A stretch of DNA of 61,138 nt. Origin: an uncultured Eubacteriales bacterium. Its GTDB lineage: Bacteria; Bacillota; Clostridia; Oscillospirales; Oscillospiraceae. The notes beneath the pieces are model-generated. The model did no database searches, had not been told where the DNA came from, and saw only the letters and a list, made by a program, of their open reading frames with translations. This document shows positions 1 to 7,942 of this stretch, piece by piece. Within the stretch, counting starts at the first letter, position 1. Every line of letters begins with the position of its first letter. Location of the stretch: positions 1-61,138 of the forward strand of contig USLX01000002.1 of the NCBI GenBank assembly GCA_900555665.1, given 5' to 3'. The translations under genes and the position numbers were made by a program.

Positions 1-242
1 TCGGCGACCTCAACAAGCGCCGCGGCCGCGTCATGGGCATGAACCCCGATCCCGAGAACCCCGGCTATCAGATCGTTGAGGCGGAAGTCCCGATGGGCGA
101 AATGACCAGCTACACCATCGACCTGCGCGCGATGAGCCAGGGCCGCGGCAGCTACACGCTGAAGTTCGTCCGCTATGAGGAAGTCCCGCAGATGAACCAG
201 GCCAAGATCATCGAAGACGCCAAGAAGGAAGAGGAAGAATAA
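1..242 (+). CDS. Elongation factor G family protein, C-terminal fragment
   Basis: The open frame enters from the left edge (first full codon at 3) and ends with TAA at 240-242, leaving about 79 residues. They match EF-G domain V: a GDLNKRRG start, an AEVPMGEM strand, the DLRAMSQGRG loop and a final RYEEVP followed by an acidic tail. EF-G is the GTPase that drives ribosomal translocation. The VMGMNP and KIIEDAKK stretches resemble the second EF-G-like paralogue common in Clostridia rather than the str-operon FusA, but the GTPase domain is outside the window, so the exact subfamily is open. A strong terminator follows at 266-295. Confidence 0.85.
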   Translation, partial: GDLNKRRGRVMGMNPDPENPGYQIVEAEVPMGEMTSYTIDLRAMSQGRGSYTLKFVRYEEVPQMNQAKIIEDAKKEEEE

Positions 243-265
243 TTCCGGCGTTCAAACCGAACCGT

Positions 266-295
266 AAAAAGGCTCCCCACTGGGGAGCCTTTTTT
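266..295 (+). terminator. Rho-independent terminator after the EF-G gene
   Basis: An 8-bp GC-rich stem (271-278 with 282-289, 3-nt loop) is flanked by A5 on the left and T6 on the right, so it can act on either strand. It lies 28 bases after the EF-G stop codon. Confidence 0.85.
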
Positions 296-300
296 GATTG

Positions 301-660
301 TATAAAGAAACCCACCGGCAGTGCCTTATCTTAATGAGATTAGGCAGGGCCGGTGGGGATGATTTCCGGGGTTTGAGATCTCCGGAAGGGAGAACGTAGC
401 CAAAAGAGGCATGGCACATCGCAGGCACCTTTGCCGCCATCGGTGGGAAAGGTGCCTGCTGCGGATATTGCAGATGAACGCCGGACAAGAAGATTTCGGT
501 CTGTGGCTTGTCCGGCGGCTGCGTTTGAAGAACAATCCCCGTGCAAGCGGAGCGAAGGTTGACAAGCGTTTGGCGCATGCGCGGCAGGCAATGAATCCGG
601 GGCGAGTGGGGCGTTTGGAGACGGCGCTTACAAGGGCCATGGAGTTCGGCGGTTCTTAGA
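301..660. other. Gene-free stretch with three strong consecutive hairpins
   Basis: No convincing gene is seen; small open frames here have no recognisable protein. Three strong inverted repeats stand in a row. The first is 308-356: an outer CCCACCGGC/GCCGGTGGG stem around an inner TGCCT/AGGCA stem. The second is 420-458: GCAGGCACCTTT pairing with AAAGGTGCCTGC. The third is 480-516: CGCCGGACAAG pairing with CTTGTCCGGCG. The spacing and perfect stems suggest a folded RNA or a set of palindromic repeats. Which strand would be transcribed is not clear. Confidence 0.45.
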
Positions 661-820
661 GGGTATTCTTCCAACTCCCGACGCACCCGGACAGCGGGCC
701 TTTTCACGCTGCGTCAGCGTCATTTTTCCTTGAAATACGTCAGGATTCCTGCGAAAAAATGTCTTGCGCAGCGCGAAAATTCCTCGCTGCCAGTCACATC
801 ATGAGTTGGAAGAATACACC
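661..820 (+). repeat. 160-nt palindrome-closed element, copy A (possible structured RNA)
   Basis: The ends pair over about 15 bp: GTATTCTTCCAACTC at 663-677 with GAGTTGGAAGAATAC at 803-817. Inside are a terminator-like hairpin (706-720, followed by T5) and a block at 727-803 that recurs almost unchanged, in reverse orientation, at the right edge of the window (61138 down to 61062). A conserved CAGCG/CGCTG pairing (769-773 with 785-789) is kept in both copies. A 24-codon frame in the shared block (stop at about 802) changes amino acids between copies, so coding is not favoured. Downstream, further hairpins at 839-862 and 926-941 fill the rest of the gap up to pth. Confidence 0.55.
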
Positions 821-985
821 CTGGGCAACAGGCAACGCAGGTAGAGGCGATTCCCCTACCTGTCGAAGTCTGTCATGTTTCAATTTTTGCGCTTCTCGCG
901 ATGCCGGGTCATTTGTCGGGCAAGCACCGTCCGCGGTGCATCCCCTCCAGCCGCGCAAGGTCGTTTTGCGGCCTGGCAGGCAAGC

Positions 986-1579
986 TTATTTGCCGTTGAA
1001 GTTTGCGGCTGCCTTTTCGCAGCCGTCCGTGAGGATACAGAGCGCAGCATCGCGTGCGTTGTCGAGGGCCCGGTCCAGCTCCGGCTGCTCCTGCTTCGTA
1101 AAGCTGGAGAGCACCCAGTCGGCCAGATCGTAATCGGGATGCGGCTTGGCGCCGATGCCGATTTTGACGCGCGGAAAGTTCTCCGAATGGAGCATCGCGA
1201 TGATGGACTTGATGCCGTTATGCCCTCCGGCGGAGCCGGCCTTGCGGACGCGGATTTTCCCAACCGGGAGCGAGATGTCATCGAACAGGACGAGCACACG
1301 CTCCGGCGGAATCTTATAAAAGTGTGCCGCCGCCTCGACGGCGAGGCCGGAGGCGTTCATAAACGTCTCCGGCTTCAGGAGCAGGAGCTTTTGTCCACGG
1401 TAGCTGGCCGTGGCGCTCAGCGCCTTGTATTTGACTTTGCTGATGGGGACGCCGAGCACGTCCGCGATGCGGTCGACGGCCATAAATCCGGCGTTATGGC
1501 GGGTATTTTGATACTCGCTGCCCGGATTTCCGAGGCCGACGATCAGCCAGTCACACCCGGCGGATGGAAACAGAATCAT
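986..1579 (-). CDS. pth: Peptidyl-tRNA hydrolase
   Basis: 197 residues, the usual length. Pth releases tRNA from peptidyl-tRNAs that fall off the ribosome. The N-terminus carries the LIVGLGNPG strand and the ETRHN-like segment QNTRHNAGF with the catalytic His; PETFMNASG and SAGGHNGI supply the substrate-binding Asn residues, and FDDISLPVG the catalytic Asp. The ATG at 1579 was chosen because it places the family start about 12 residues ahead of the first strand; a longer open frame upstream only shadows prs. It starts 2 bases after the prs stop, so the two genes are probably translated together. The pth-prs-glmU order is common in Bacillota. Confidence 0.93.
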   Translation of the reverse strand: MILFPSAGCDWLIVGLGNPGSEYQNTRHNAGFMAVDRIADVLGVPISKVKYKALSATASYRGQKLLLLKPETFMNASGLAVEAAAHFYKIPPERVLVLFDDISLPVGKIRVRKAGSAGGHNGIKSIIAMLHSENFPRVKIGIGAKPHPDYDLADWVLSSFTKQEQPELDRALDNARDAALCILTDGCEKAAANFNGK

Positions 1580-1580
1580 A

Positions 1581-2531
1581 TCAGAACAGCGCAGACATGG
1601 AGTTTTCTTCGTAGATTCTCTGGATGGCATCGGCAAAGATCGGAGCCACGTCGAGATACTTGATCTTGCTGCAGGCGCCTTCCAGCGGAGGGATGGTGTT
1701 GAGCAGGGTGAGTTCCTTGATGGGGCTCTCGGCGATGCGGTCGTTGGCGGGGCCGGAGAGAACGCCGTGCGTGGCGCAGGCATAAACTTCCTTCGCGCCG
1801 CCGATCTCCACGATGGCCTTGGCCGCGTTGCAGAGGGAACCGGCGGTATCGACCATATCATCATAGATGATGCAGCTCTTGCCGCGCACGTCACCGATGA
1901 TATTCATGACCTCGCACTGGTTGGCCTTTTCGCGGCGCTTGTCGACGATGGCCAGCCCCATGCCCATCTTGTTGGCAAACGAACGGCTGCGGGCGACGGA
2001 GCCGACGTCAGGGGAGACAACGACCATCTCTTCCGAATGTTCGAATCTATCCATAAAGTATTTCACAAAGATGGGAACGGCATGCATATTGTCCACAGGA
2101 ATGTCAAAGAAGCCCTGAATCTGTGCGGCGTGGAGGTCCATGGTGAGGACGCGGTCGGCGCCGGCGGCCTCGATCATGTTGGCGACGAGCTTGGCCGAGA
2201 TGGGGTCGCGGCCCTTGGCCTTACGGTCCTGCCGGGCGTAGCCGAAATAGGGCATGACGGCGGTGATACGACCGGCGGAAGCGCGCTTGCAGGCGTCGAT
2301 CATGACGAGCAGCTCCATCAGATGGTCGTTGACCGGCTTGCACGTCGGCTGAACCAGGAAGACGTCGCTGCCGCGGACAGACTCATTGATGGTCATGGAA
2401 ACTTCGCCGTCGGCGAACGAGGTGACACTGCTGTCGCCCAGGGGCAGCCACAGCTTGCGGCAGATACCTTCAGCCAGGCTCTTGTTTGCGTTGGCGGAGA
2501 AAACCTTGACGTTCTTGCCATGAGAAATCAT
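1581..2531 (-). CDS. prs: Ribose-phosphate pyrophosphokinase (PRPP synthetase)
   Basis: 316 residues. It makes PRPP from ribose 5-phosphate and ATP for nucleotide, histidine and tryptophan synthesis. Family marks are VFLVQPTCKP near residue 60, the flexible-loop region YGYARQDRK-type motif (here YFGYARQDRKAKGR), the MDLHAAQIQGFF segment, and the PRPP-binding loop with two aspartates in CIIYDDMVDTAGS. An agagaggt ribosome-binding site precedes the ATG at 2531. It lies between glmU, which supplies cell-wall precursor steps, and pth. Confidence 0.95.
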   Translation of the reverse strand: MISHGKNVKVFSANANKSLAEGICRKLWLPLGDSSVTSFADGEVSMTINESVRGSDVFLVQPTCKPVNDHLMELLVMIDACKRASAGRITAVMPYFGYARQDRKAKGRDPISAKLVANMIEAAGADRVLTMDLHAAQIQGFFDIPVDNMHAVPIFVKYFMDRFEHSEEMVVVSPDVGSVARSRSFANKMGMGLAIVDKRREKANQCEVMNIIGDVRGKSCIIYDDMVDTAGSLCNAAKAIVEIGGAKEVYACATHGVLSGPANDRIAESPIKELTLLNTIPPLEGACSKIKYLDVAPIFADAIQRIYEENSMSALF

Positions 2532-2631
2532 ATGAAATTACCTCTCTCTGATTATTCTCTTCTGATACTAAAATGATATATTTGCAGCGGCAGGGCCGCG
2601 TGTGCATGGAGTGAAGTACGAATCTTATGGA

Positions 2632-2790
2632 ATCCTTGTAGGGGCGGATGATCCTGTCCGCCCAAAGGCCCCTCTACCAAGCGGTGGCTGTCACCGAAGG
2701 TGACTGGGGGCGCGAAATAACTTCTTTCACCGATCGCCTGCGGTGATCTTCCCCCTCACTTCATAGAAGGGGCTTTCTCCGCAGCTCGCG
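2632..2790. repeat. Interspersed GC-rich repeat cluster in the prs-glmU gap
   Basis: Contains the module TGTAGGGGCGG...CCGCCC and a module with GTCACCGAAGGTGACTGG followed by a GATCGCC...GGCGATC-like hairpin. The same modules recur at 6340-6450, 11560-11740, 14311-14424, 31470-31706 and 34465-34700. No gene is seen between 2532 and 2814. Confidence 0.7.
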
Positions 2791-2814
2791 AGGATCACGC
2801 CCATCACAGGAACG

Positions 2815-4008
2815 TTACTTTTCCTTGACCTTATGCTTCGAGGCCCAATCCTTTTTGTTCTGCTGGCGGGCGCGGGCGATGGCGAGGGCCATGGCCGGGA
2901 TATCGTCGGTGATGGTGGAGCCGGCGGCGATGTATGCCCCGTCGCCGACCGTGACGGGGGCGATGAGATTCGTATTGCAGCCGATGAAGGCGCTGTCGCC
3001 GATGGTGGTGCGGTATTTTTTGGCGCGGTCATAGTTGACCGTCACGGTGCCGCAGCCGAAGTTGCAGTTCTGGCCGACGTCGCTGTCGCCGACATAGGTG
3101 AGATGCGAAATCTTGGTCCCGTCGGCAATCGTGGAATTTTTGATCTCAACAAAATCGCCCACCCGAATATGGCTGCCAATGGTGGAGCCGGGACGGATGT
3201 AAGCAAACGGGCCAATGTGGGTATCATAACCGACGGTGGAGTTATAGATCTGCGAGCTGTTGACGTTGGTATCGTCGCCGATTTTGGCGTTCTCTAAATA
3301 GCTGTTCGGGCCGATGGTGCAGCCGCAGCCGATGGACGTCTGCCCACGCAGAATCGTGCCGGGGAGCAGGGCCGTGCCCGCGCCGATGGCGACGCCCGGC
3401 TCGACATAGGTGTTGTTGTAGTCCCAGATCTCGACGCCCTGCTGGGCCAGGCGATAGAGGTTGCACTGGTTAAGCACCGGCTGCCATTCAGGCAGCTCGC
3501 TCATCCCGGCCACAGCATAGACGCCGTCGCGGTCGGTATAGGGGACGCCGTGATCCTTCAAAAAATCGGTGAAAATAAACTTTTCGTCCAGCGCCTGCAT
3601 CAGTGTCTCGCGATTGACCGAGGTAACCGGGCTGACGATGGGCGCCGCGTCAAACTCCTCCTCGTCGTTGGCGTAGGGCAGGATGATGGCCGGGCCGGTG
3701 ACGACAATGACGTCCTCCTCGCTCTCGTCTGCGGTGGACAAAAAGACATGCAGCTGGTCGGACACGGCCTCCTGCGCTGGGCAGAAAAAGCCGACATCGT
3801 TCGGAATGCAGGCCCGCACATCGCGCCGGAAGCGCTCATGGCAGACCATAAAGAAACGCCCAACACCGCCTGCAATCAACGAGGACGCCAGCCAGGAGAG
3901 TAAAGGCGTACCCATAATGTTTTGCAGCATCATCGGGCGTGTATATCCAGTTTTCCCGGTATCGTCCGGAATGAACACAATTGCAGATAAACCAGGCAAG
4001 GGAAACAC
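2815..4008 (-). CDS. glmU: GlmU-like protein with intact acetyltransferase and degenerate uridylyltransferase domain
   Basis: 397 residues, against about 450 for normal GlmU. The C-terminal left-handed beta-helix (from about residue 185) is complete: TYVEPGV start, IRPGSTIG, DFVEIKNS, SHLTYVGD with the catalytic His, and FGCGTVTVNYD with the acetyl-CoA site residues. It should acetylate glucosamine 1-phosphate. The N-terminal half keeps the fold pattern but lacks the nucleotide loop (LAAGKGTRM is replaced by FIPDDTGKT), the PKxL lysine and the Mg-binding GDxPL (here TGPAIIL). The GTG start at 4008 has an aagaaaggagc site. The prs-pth neighbours show that this is the normal glmU locus. UDP-GlcNAc formation would need another enzyme, or this gene has an undescribed variation. 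Confidence 0.85.
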   Translation of the reverse strand: MFPLPGLSAIVFIPDDTGKTGYTRPMMLQNIMGTPLLSWLASSLIAGGVGRFFMVCHERFRRDVRACIPNDVGFFCPAQEAVSDQLHVFLSTADESEEDVIVVTGPAIILPYANDEEEFDAAPIVSPVTSVNRETLMQALDEKFIFTDFLKDHGVPYTDRDGVYAVAGMSELPEWQPVLNQCNLYRLAQQGVEIWDYNNTYVEPGVAIGAGTALLPGTILRGQTSIGCGCTIGPNSYLENAKIGDDTNVNSSQIYNSTVGYDTHIGPFAYIRPGSTIGSHIRVGDFVEIKNSTIADGTKISHLTYVGDSDVGQNCNFGCGTVTVNYDRAKKYRTTIGDSAFIGCNTNLIAPVTVGDGAYIAAGSTITDDIPAMALAIARARQQNKKDWASKHKVKEK

Positions 4009-4132
4009 GCTCCTTTCTTAACTGCGGCTTCGGGCAGTCATACTTATTTGTATTATAGCAGATAAGATCGTGTTTGTATAGGAATTTTCGCGGAATTTTT
4101 TGATCAAAATCTCAGAAAAACACGCCTCGGAA

Positions 4133-4161
4133 TTGCACAAACCACCAGACTATGCTATAAT
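4133..4161 (+). promoter_or_regulatory. Sigma-A promoter of the suf genes
   Basis: TTGCAC (4133-4138), 17-base spacer and TATAAT (4156-4161) with an upstream TG one base before the -10 box. It lies 35 bases before the sufC start. The divergent glmU has its own TATAAT-like sequence on the other strand near 4052-4057. Confidence 0.75.
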
Positions 4162-4196
4162 CGTTTCACTTTCAAAGACAAAAAAGAGGAAACCAT

Positions 4197-4931
4197 ATGT
4201 TAGAACTGAAAAACCTGTGTCTGTCTGCGGACGATGAACAGGGAAAAGTGGACATTTTAAAGGACGTCAGCCTGACGGTGGCAGACGGCGAGTTTCTGGT
4301 CATCACCGGCCCGAACGGCGGCGGGAAGACAACACTGGCGAAGGCCGTGATGGGTCTGGTCCGGCCGACAGCGGGGCAGGTTTTCTGGAACGGGGAGGAT
4401 GTGACGAACCGCTCCATCACCGAGCGCGCCCGGCGCGGCATCTCCTACGGCTTCCAACAGCCGCCGCGCTTTAAGGGCCTGAAGGTGCGTGACCTTCTGA
4501 CGGTCGCGGCCGGAAAAAAACTGGGCCACGACGAGGCCTGTTCGTACCTCACGAAGGTGGGCCTCTGCGCGCGGGATTATCTGGAGCGCGACGTGGACAC
4601 CAGCCTCTCCGGCGGTGAGGTCAAGCGCATCGAGATTGCGTCGATCCTTGCAAAAAATGCGGAACTGATGCTCTTTGACGAGCCCGAGGCCGGCATCGAT
4701 CTCTGGTCGTTCGCGCGTCTGACCGAGACGTTCCGGCAGCTCCACGACGAGGGCGGCCACACCATCGTCATCATCTCCCACCAGGAGCGCATCATCCGCC
4801 TGGCCGACGAGATCGTCCTCATCGCGGACGGCAAGGTCGCCGGCCGCGGCAGCGTGGAGGAGATCTATCCGCAGATCCTGGCCGACACGGTCGCGGGCTG
4901 CAACATGCTGGAGGTGAACGGACAGTGCTGA
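4197..4931 (+). CDS. sufC: Fe-S cluster assembly ATPase SufC
   Basis: 244 residues of a soluble ABC ATPase. The Walker A motif is GPNGGGKTTL, the signature LSGGEVKRIEIA and the Walker B LMLFDEPEAGIDLW, the last typical of SufC. It powers the SufB scaffold for building iron-sulfur clusters. An agagga site sits 5 bases before the ATG. The next gene overlaps its end by 7 bases. There is no sufD, sufS or sufU beside it, so this is the minimal two-gene SufC-SufB type (SMS-like) found in anaerobes. A cysteine desulfurase is encoded separately at 51385. Confidence 0.92.
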   Translation: MLELKNLCLSADDEQGKVDILKDVSLTVADGEFLVITGPNGGGKTTLAKAVMGLVRPTAGQVFWNGEDVTNRSITERARRGISYGFQQPPRFKGLKVRDLLTVAAGKKLGHDEACSYLTKVGLCARDYLERDVDTSLSGGEVKRIEIASILAKNAELMLFDEPEAGIDLWSFARLTETFRQLHDEGGHTIVIISHQERIIRLADEIVLIADGKVAGRGSVEEIYPQILADTVAGCNMLEVNGQC

Positions 4932-5848
4932 ATGACATTCAGAAGAAGATCCTGCAGGAGGTCGCCGACATGACCGGCATCCCGGACGGCGCGGTCAACA
5001 TCCGCAGTGACGGGCAGAAGGAATACCGGCAAAACTCCGCGCACATCACCATCGAATCGAAGACCGACAAGGACGGCATCGACATCCGCATCGCGCCGTT
5101 TACCAAAAACGAAAACGTCCATATCCCGGTCGTGCTGACAAAGTCCGGTTTCCAGGACATGGTCTACAACGACTTTTTCGTCGGCGAGGGCGCGGACGTG
5201 CGCATTGTGGCCGGCTGCGGCATCCACAACTGCGGCGACTGCGACTCGCAGCATGACGGCATCCACACCTTCTACATCGGCAAAAATGCAAAGGTCACCT
5301 ACATTGAAAAGCACTATGGCGAGGGCGAAGGCCGCGGCAAGCGCATCTTAAACCCGCAGACCATCGTCTATCTCGAAGAGGGTGCGAGCATCGTGATGGA
5401 AACGAGCCAGATTGCCGGCGTCGACGACACGAAGCGCTATACCAAAGTTGTGGCCGAGGGGGCCGGCTCTGAAGTGCAGATCACGGAAAAGCTCCTGACG
5501 GACAGCGACCAGCATGCCATTTCCGAAATGGACGTCATTTTGAACGGAGAAGGCAGCCGCACGCGCGTCATCTCGCGCTCGGTGGCCAAAGGCAGCTCGA
5601 CGCAGCTCTTTTATCCCCGCGTGCAGGGCAACGGCCCGTGCTTTGGCCATGTCTCCTGCGATGCGATCATTATGAATGAGGCGAAGGTTCGCGCCATTCC
5701 GGAGATTTCCTGCAACCACGTCGACGCCGCCCTCATCCATGAGGCCGCCATTGGCCGCATTGCGGGTGAGCAGATTTTGAAGCTTGAGACGCTCGGCCTG
5801 ACGCCCGAGGAAGCAGAGGAGAAAATTTTGGAGGGCTTCCTGCGGTGA
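4925..5848 (+). CDS. sufB: SufB/SufD-family Fe-S scaffold (minimal SMS type)
   Basis: 307 residues, much shorter than SufB of the five-gene system (about 470). The beta-helix core typical of SufB/D is visible, with EISCNHVDAALIHEAAIG and a closing ILEGFLR. A cysteine cluster GCGIHNCGDC at about residue 97 is a candidate for sulfur or cluster binding. The GTG start at 4925 overlaps the sufC stop, so the two are translated together. It is probably the only scaffold partner of SufC here. Confidence 0.88.
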   Translation: MLNDIQKKILQEVADMTGIPDGAVNIRSDGQKEYRQNSAHITIESKTDKDGIDIRIAPFTKNENVHIPVVLTKSGFQDMVYNDFFVGEGADVRIVAGCGIHNCGDCDSQHDGIHTFYIGKNAKVTYIEKHYGEGEGRGKRILNPQTIVYLEEGASIVMETSQIAGVDDTKRYTKVVAEGAGSEVQITEKLLTDSDQHAISEMDVILNGEGSRTRVISRSVAKGSSTQLFYPRVQGNGPCFGHVSCDAIIMNEAKVRAIPEISCNHVDAALIHEAAIGRIAGEQILKLETLGLTPEEAEEKILEGFLR

Positions 5849-5849
5849 G

Positions 5850-6269
5850 ATGAAACACCATATTTTTGACAAAACCTTTCTGGTCTACACGGCCATCGCC
5901 GTGGCCTGCTGGTGCGTAGGGACGGGGCTGATGTTCCTGCTCTACAACTGCCTGCATGTGGGCTATTGGATCGCCTCAGCCTGCAATTACCTCGTCGGCG
6001 GCACGATGTCGTATTTCCTGAACCGGAAATACACGTTCCACAGTCAGGAAAATCGCCTGCTCGTCGGCGCAAAATATGTGCTGCACATGGTGATCTGCTA
6101 TTTCGTGTCGTACTCACTGGCGCCGGTGGTGACGAAGTTCGTGCTCGATCACTGGTCGCTGCACGCAAAAGGGAATGTCTCCCTCGCGGTCGGCTCCGTG
6201 ACATTTACCGTTCTCAACTACTTTGGGCAGCGCTATCTCGTCTTCCGCGCACAGCGGAGCAAGAAATAG
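5850..6269 (+). CDS. GtrA-like membrane protein
   Basis: 139 residues with four predicted membrane helices, the pattern of the GtrA/DPMS family, which is thought to help move polyprenyl-linked sugars across the membrane. Typical pieces are NYLVGGTMSYFLNRKYTF after helix 2 and VTFTVLNYFGQRYLVF at the end. The ATG follows the sufB stop by one base, so it is cotranscribed with the suf genes, though no functional tie is known. Its sugar partner is not in the window. Confidence 0.85.
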   Translation: MKHHIFDKTFLVYTAIAVACWCVGTGLMFLLYNCLHVGYWIASACNYLVGGTMSYFLNRKYTFHSQENRLLVGAKYVLHMVICYFVSYSLAPVVTKFVLDHWSLHAKGNVSLAVGSVTFTVLNYFGQRYLVFRAQRSKK

Positions 6270-6339
6270 CCGCTCCCTTGCACTCCAATGCAGAAGCAGC
6301 ATTGCAACCTTTAAAATAGAGGCGTCATTGCGAACCAGT

Positions 6340-6470
6340 CCGCAGACTGGTGTGGCAATCCCGTGGATTTTCCAGGCGTGTCAAGGGGCACGCCCCGTCC
6401 CAAAGCCCCTTCTATCAAAGGGATCTGTCGTCAAAGTCGACTGGGGGAGAAGTCACACACGGACTGAACA
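6340..6470. repeat. Interspersed repeat fragment
   Basis: Carries an AAGCCCCTTCTATCAAAGGG...GTCGACTGGGGGAG unit related to the modules at 14311 and 34465, here more diverged. No gene is seen from 6270 to 6669. Confidence 0.55.
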
Positions 6471-6505
6471 GAATTTCATACCGGCACCGCCAAACGCCGA
6501 ACACA

Positions 6506-6551
6506 ATAGCCCCCGCCCGCCGAATGTCTCGGTGGGCGGGGGCTATTTTTT
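6506..6551. terminator. Bidirectional terminator between gtrA-like and LUD genes
   Basis: A long stem (ATAGCCCCCGCCC... pairing with ...GGGCGGGGGCTAT) closes around a short loop and ends in T6 at 6546-6551. It can serve the plus-strand suf operon and, less well, the convergent minus-strand genes. Confidence 0.8.
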
Positions 6552-6669
6552 GTGCTATTCGACTTTTCGGGTGCCTATTTCCCTGCGGCCGGGGACTTTC
6601 TCCGCCCGGCGGCGGCGCCGGCAGACGCAAATCTTCTTCATCCGGGCCAGGTCTGCCCGTCAGGCGTTT

Positions 6670-7266
6670 TTAATACCCCAGTTCCTCGCCGATCAGGAAC
6701 ACTTCCGTCTGCGTTCCGCCCATGGGCCTAGCCTGGACAACGGCGGCATTGCAGATGCGGTCCGGACTATGACAGTCGTGGCAGCGCATGGGTTCTGCCA
6801 GTGCGCAGGGCGTTTGACACTGCAGACGTCTGGCATTCAGGGGTGCGGCGATGTTGCGCGCGCGAAAGATTGCCCCCTCCAGTGACGGAGCAAGCTTGTT
6901 GACGCCCACAAGATAATAGACGCGCTTATGTCCAAAGAGGGCAGCGGCCACGCGGTTGCCCGCGCCGTCGATGTTGACGATCTCGCCCGTCTCGCTCACC
7001 GCATTGGCTGAGAGCAGATACACCTCCGCGCCCATGGCCAGCCTGCGCGCCTCGGCGGCAGGCTGTTTCCAGTGCCAATAGACGGTATTGTTCTGACTCA
7101 GGCGCTCATAGAGCCCGAGGGCCTGAACGGTCATACTGCCGCCAATCCCGACGCTTGTCTCCTGCACTTGTGCGCAAAGGGCATCCGCCGCCTCCGCCGC
7201 CGTGGCAAAATAGCGGACGGAAAAGCCGTTTTTCCGCAGCGCAGTCAATGCTTTTTCGATGTTCAC
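6670..7266 (-). CDS. LUD-domain protein (LutC/YkgG family)
   Basis: 198 residues. The GIGGSMTVQALGL loop, the NAVSETGEIVNIDGAGNRVA block and the VYYLVGVNKLAPSLEGA strand fit the LUD domain (once DUF162) found in lactate-utilisation proteins LutB and LutC. A C-terminal cysteine set (C-x3-C, C-x2-C, then one more Cys) between residues 148 and 172 could bind a metal or cluster. It starts 12 bases after the lexA stop with a taaggagag site, so it is in the lexA operon and probably SOS-responsive. No lutA or lutB is nearby; its substrate is unknown. Confidence 0.82.
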   Translation of the reverse strand: MNIEKALTALRKNGFSVRYFATAAEAADALCAQVQETSVGIGGSMTVQALGLYERLSQNNTVYWHWKQPAAEARRLAMGAEVYLLSANAVSETGEIVNIDGAGNRVAAALFGHKRVYYLVGVNKLAPSLEGAIFRARNIAAPLNARRLQCQTPCALAEPMRCHDCHSPDRICNAAVVQARPMGGTQTEVFLIGEELGY

Positions 7267-7278
7267 AGGCCTCTCTCC

Positions 7279-7857
7279 TTAATATTCGCGATACAGGGCC
7301 TTGACGCGGCCCAAAATCTGTGCCTCGCGGCCGTCAATCGGTTGATAGCTTGGATTTTCCGGCATGAGCCAGACCTCCCGTCCCGCTTTCTTCAGGCGCT
7401 TGACTGTTGCTGAATCATCCAGCAGCGCAACGACGATCTGCCCGTTTTCCGCGTCCTTCTGCGGGCGGACGACAACCTTATCCCCGTCCAGAATGCCGGC
7501 GCCGATCATAGAGTCGCCGCGCACGCGCAGCACAAAGCAGCCCGCCTCGCCGTCCCACGGCAGATAGCCTTCAATATTTTCCGTTGCAAGGATCGGCACC
7601 CCCGCCGTCACCACGCCGACAATCGGAATCCGGTCGGCCCGCTGCGCATCGGGGAGGGAGATGGCGCGCTTTTTCATGTCGTCCATCTCAATGAGCCCCG
7701 CCTCACGCAGCGCGGCGAGGTGGTAATGAACGGTGGCCGTAGATTGCAGGCCGACCGCGCTGCAGATCTCGCGAATGGTGGGCGCATAGCCATGTTCGTT
7801 CACAAACCGGGTTAAAAAGTCCAAAATCTGCTCGCGTTTGTTGGTTGTCCGTGCCAT
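7279..7857 (-). CDS. lexA: LexA repressor
   Basis: 192 residues. The winged-helix domain (YAPTIREICSAVGLQSTATVHYHL) is followed by the self-cleavage region: the Ala-Gly bond in VVTAGVP, the catalytic Ser in GDSMIGAG and Lys in SATVKRL. It represses DNA-damage genes and cuts itself when RecA is active. A gggagg site precedes the ATG. A LexA box overlaps the -35 region of its own promoter, so it controls itself and the LUD gene behind it. Confidence 0.95.
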   Translation of the reverse strand: MARTTNKREQILDFLTRFVNEHGYAPTIREICSAVGLQSTATVHYHLAALREAGLIEMDDMKKRAISLPDAQRADRIPIVGVVTAGVPILATENIEGYLPWDGEAGCFVLRVRGDSMIGAGILDGDKVVVRPQKDAENGQIVVALLDDSATVKRLKKAGREVWLMPENPSYQPIDGREAQILGRVKALYREY

Positions 7858-7886
7858 AACGACGCCTCCCAGCTAGTTCTGCAACC

Positions 7887-7926
7887 AGTATAGCACAGCC
7901 GCCTGAAAAAATCAAACATTTGTTTA
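7887..7926 (-). promoter_or_regulatory. lexA promoter with overlapping SOS box
   Basis: On the minus strand: -35 TTGATT (7910-7915), 17-base spacer, -10 TATACT (7887-7892). The sequence CAAACATTTGTTTA at 7913-7926 is a near-palindrome that matches the Gram-positive LexA box CGAACATATGTTCG at most positions and covers the -35 box. Confidence 0.75.
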
Positions 7927-7942
7927 TGCTTTCGACAAAAAC

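Noticed and set aside
243..985. tRNA or known riboswitch in the left non-coding stretch
   Set aside because: No cloverleaf with a TTCGA-type loop and no recognised aptamer core could be read by eye.
759..1133. A 124-codon plus frame starting MSCAARKFLAAS, matched by a similar start at the right end
   Set aside because: The likeness stops after about 17 codons and nearly all base changes in that part alter amino acids, so a non-coding element is more likely.
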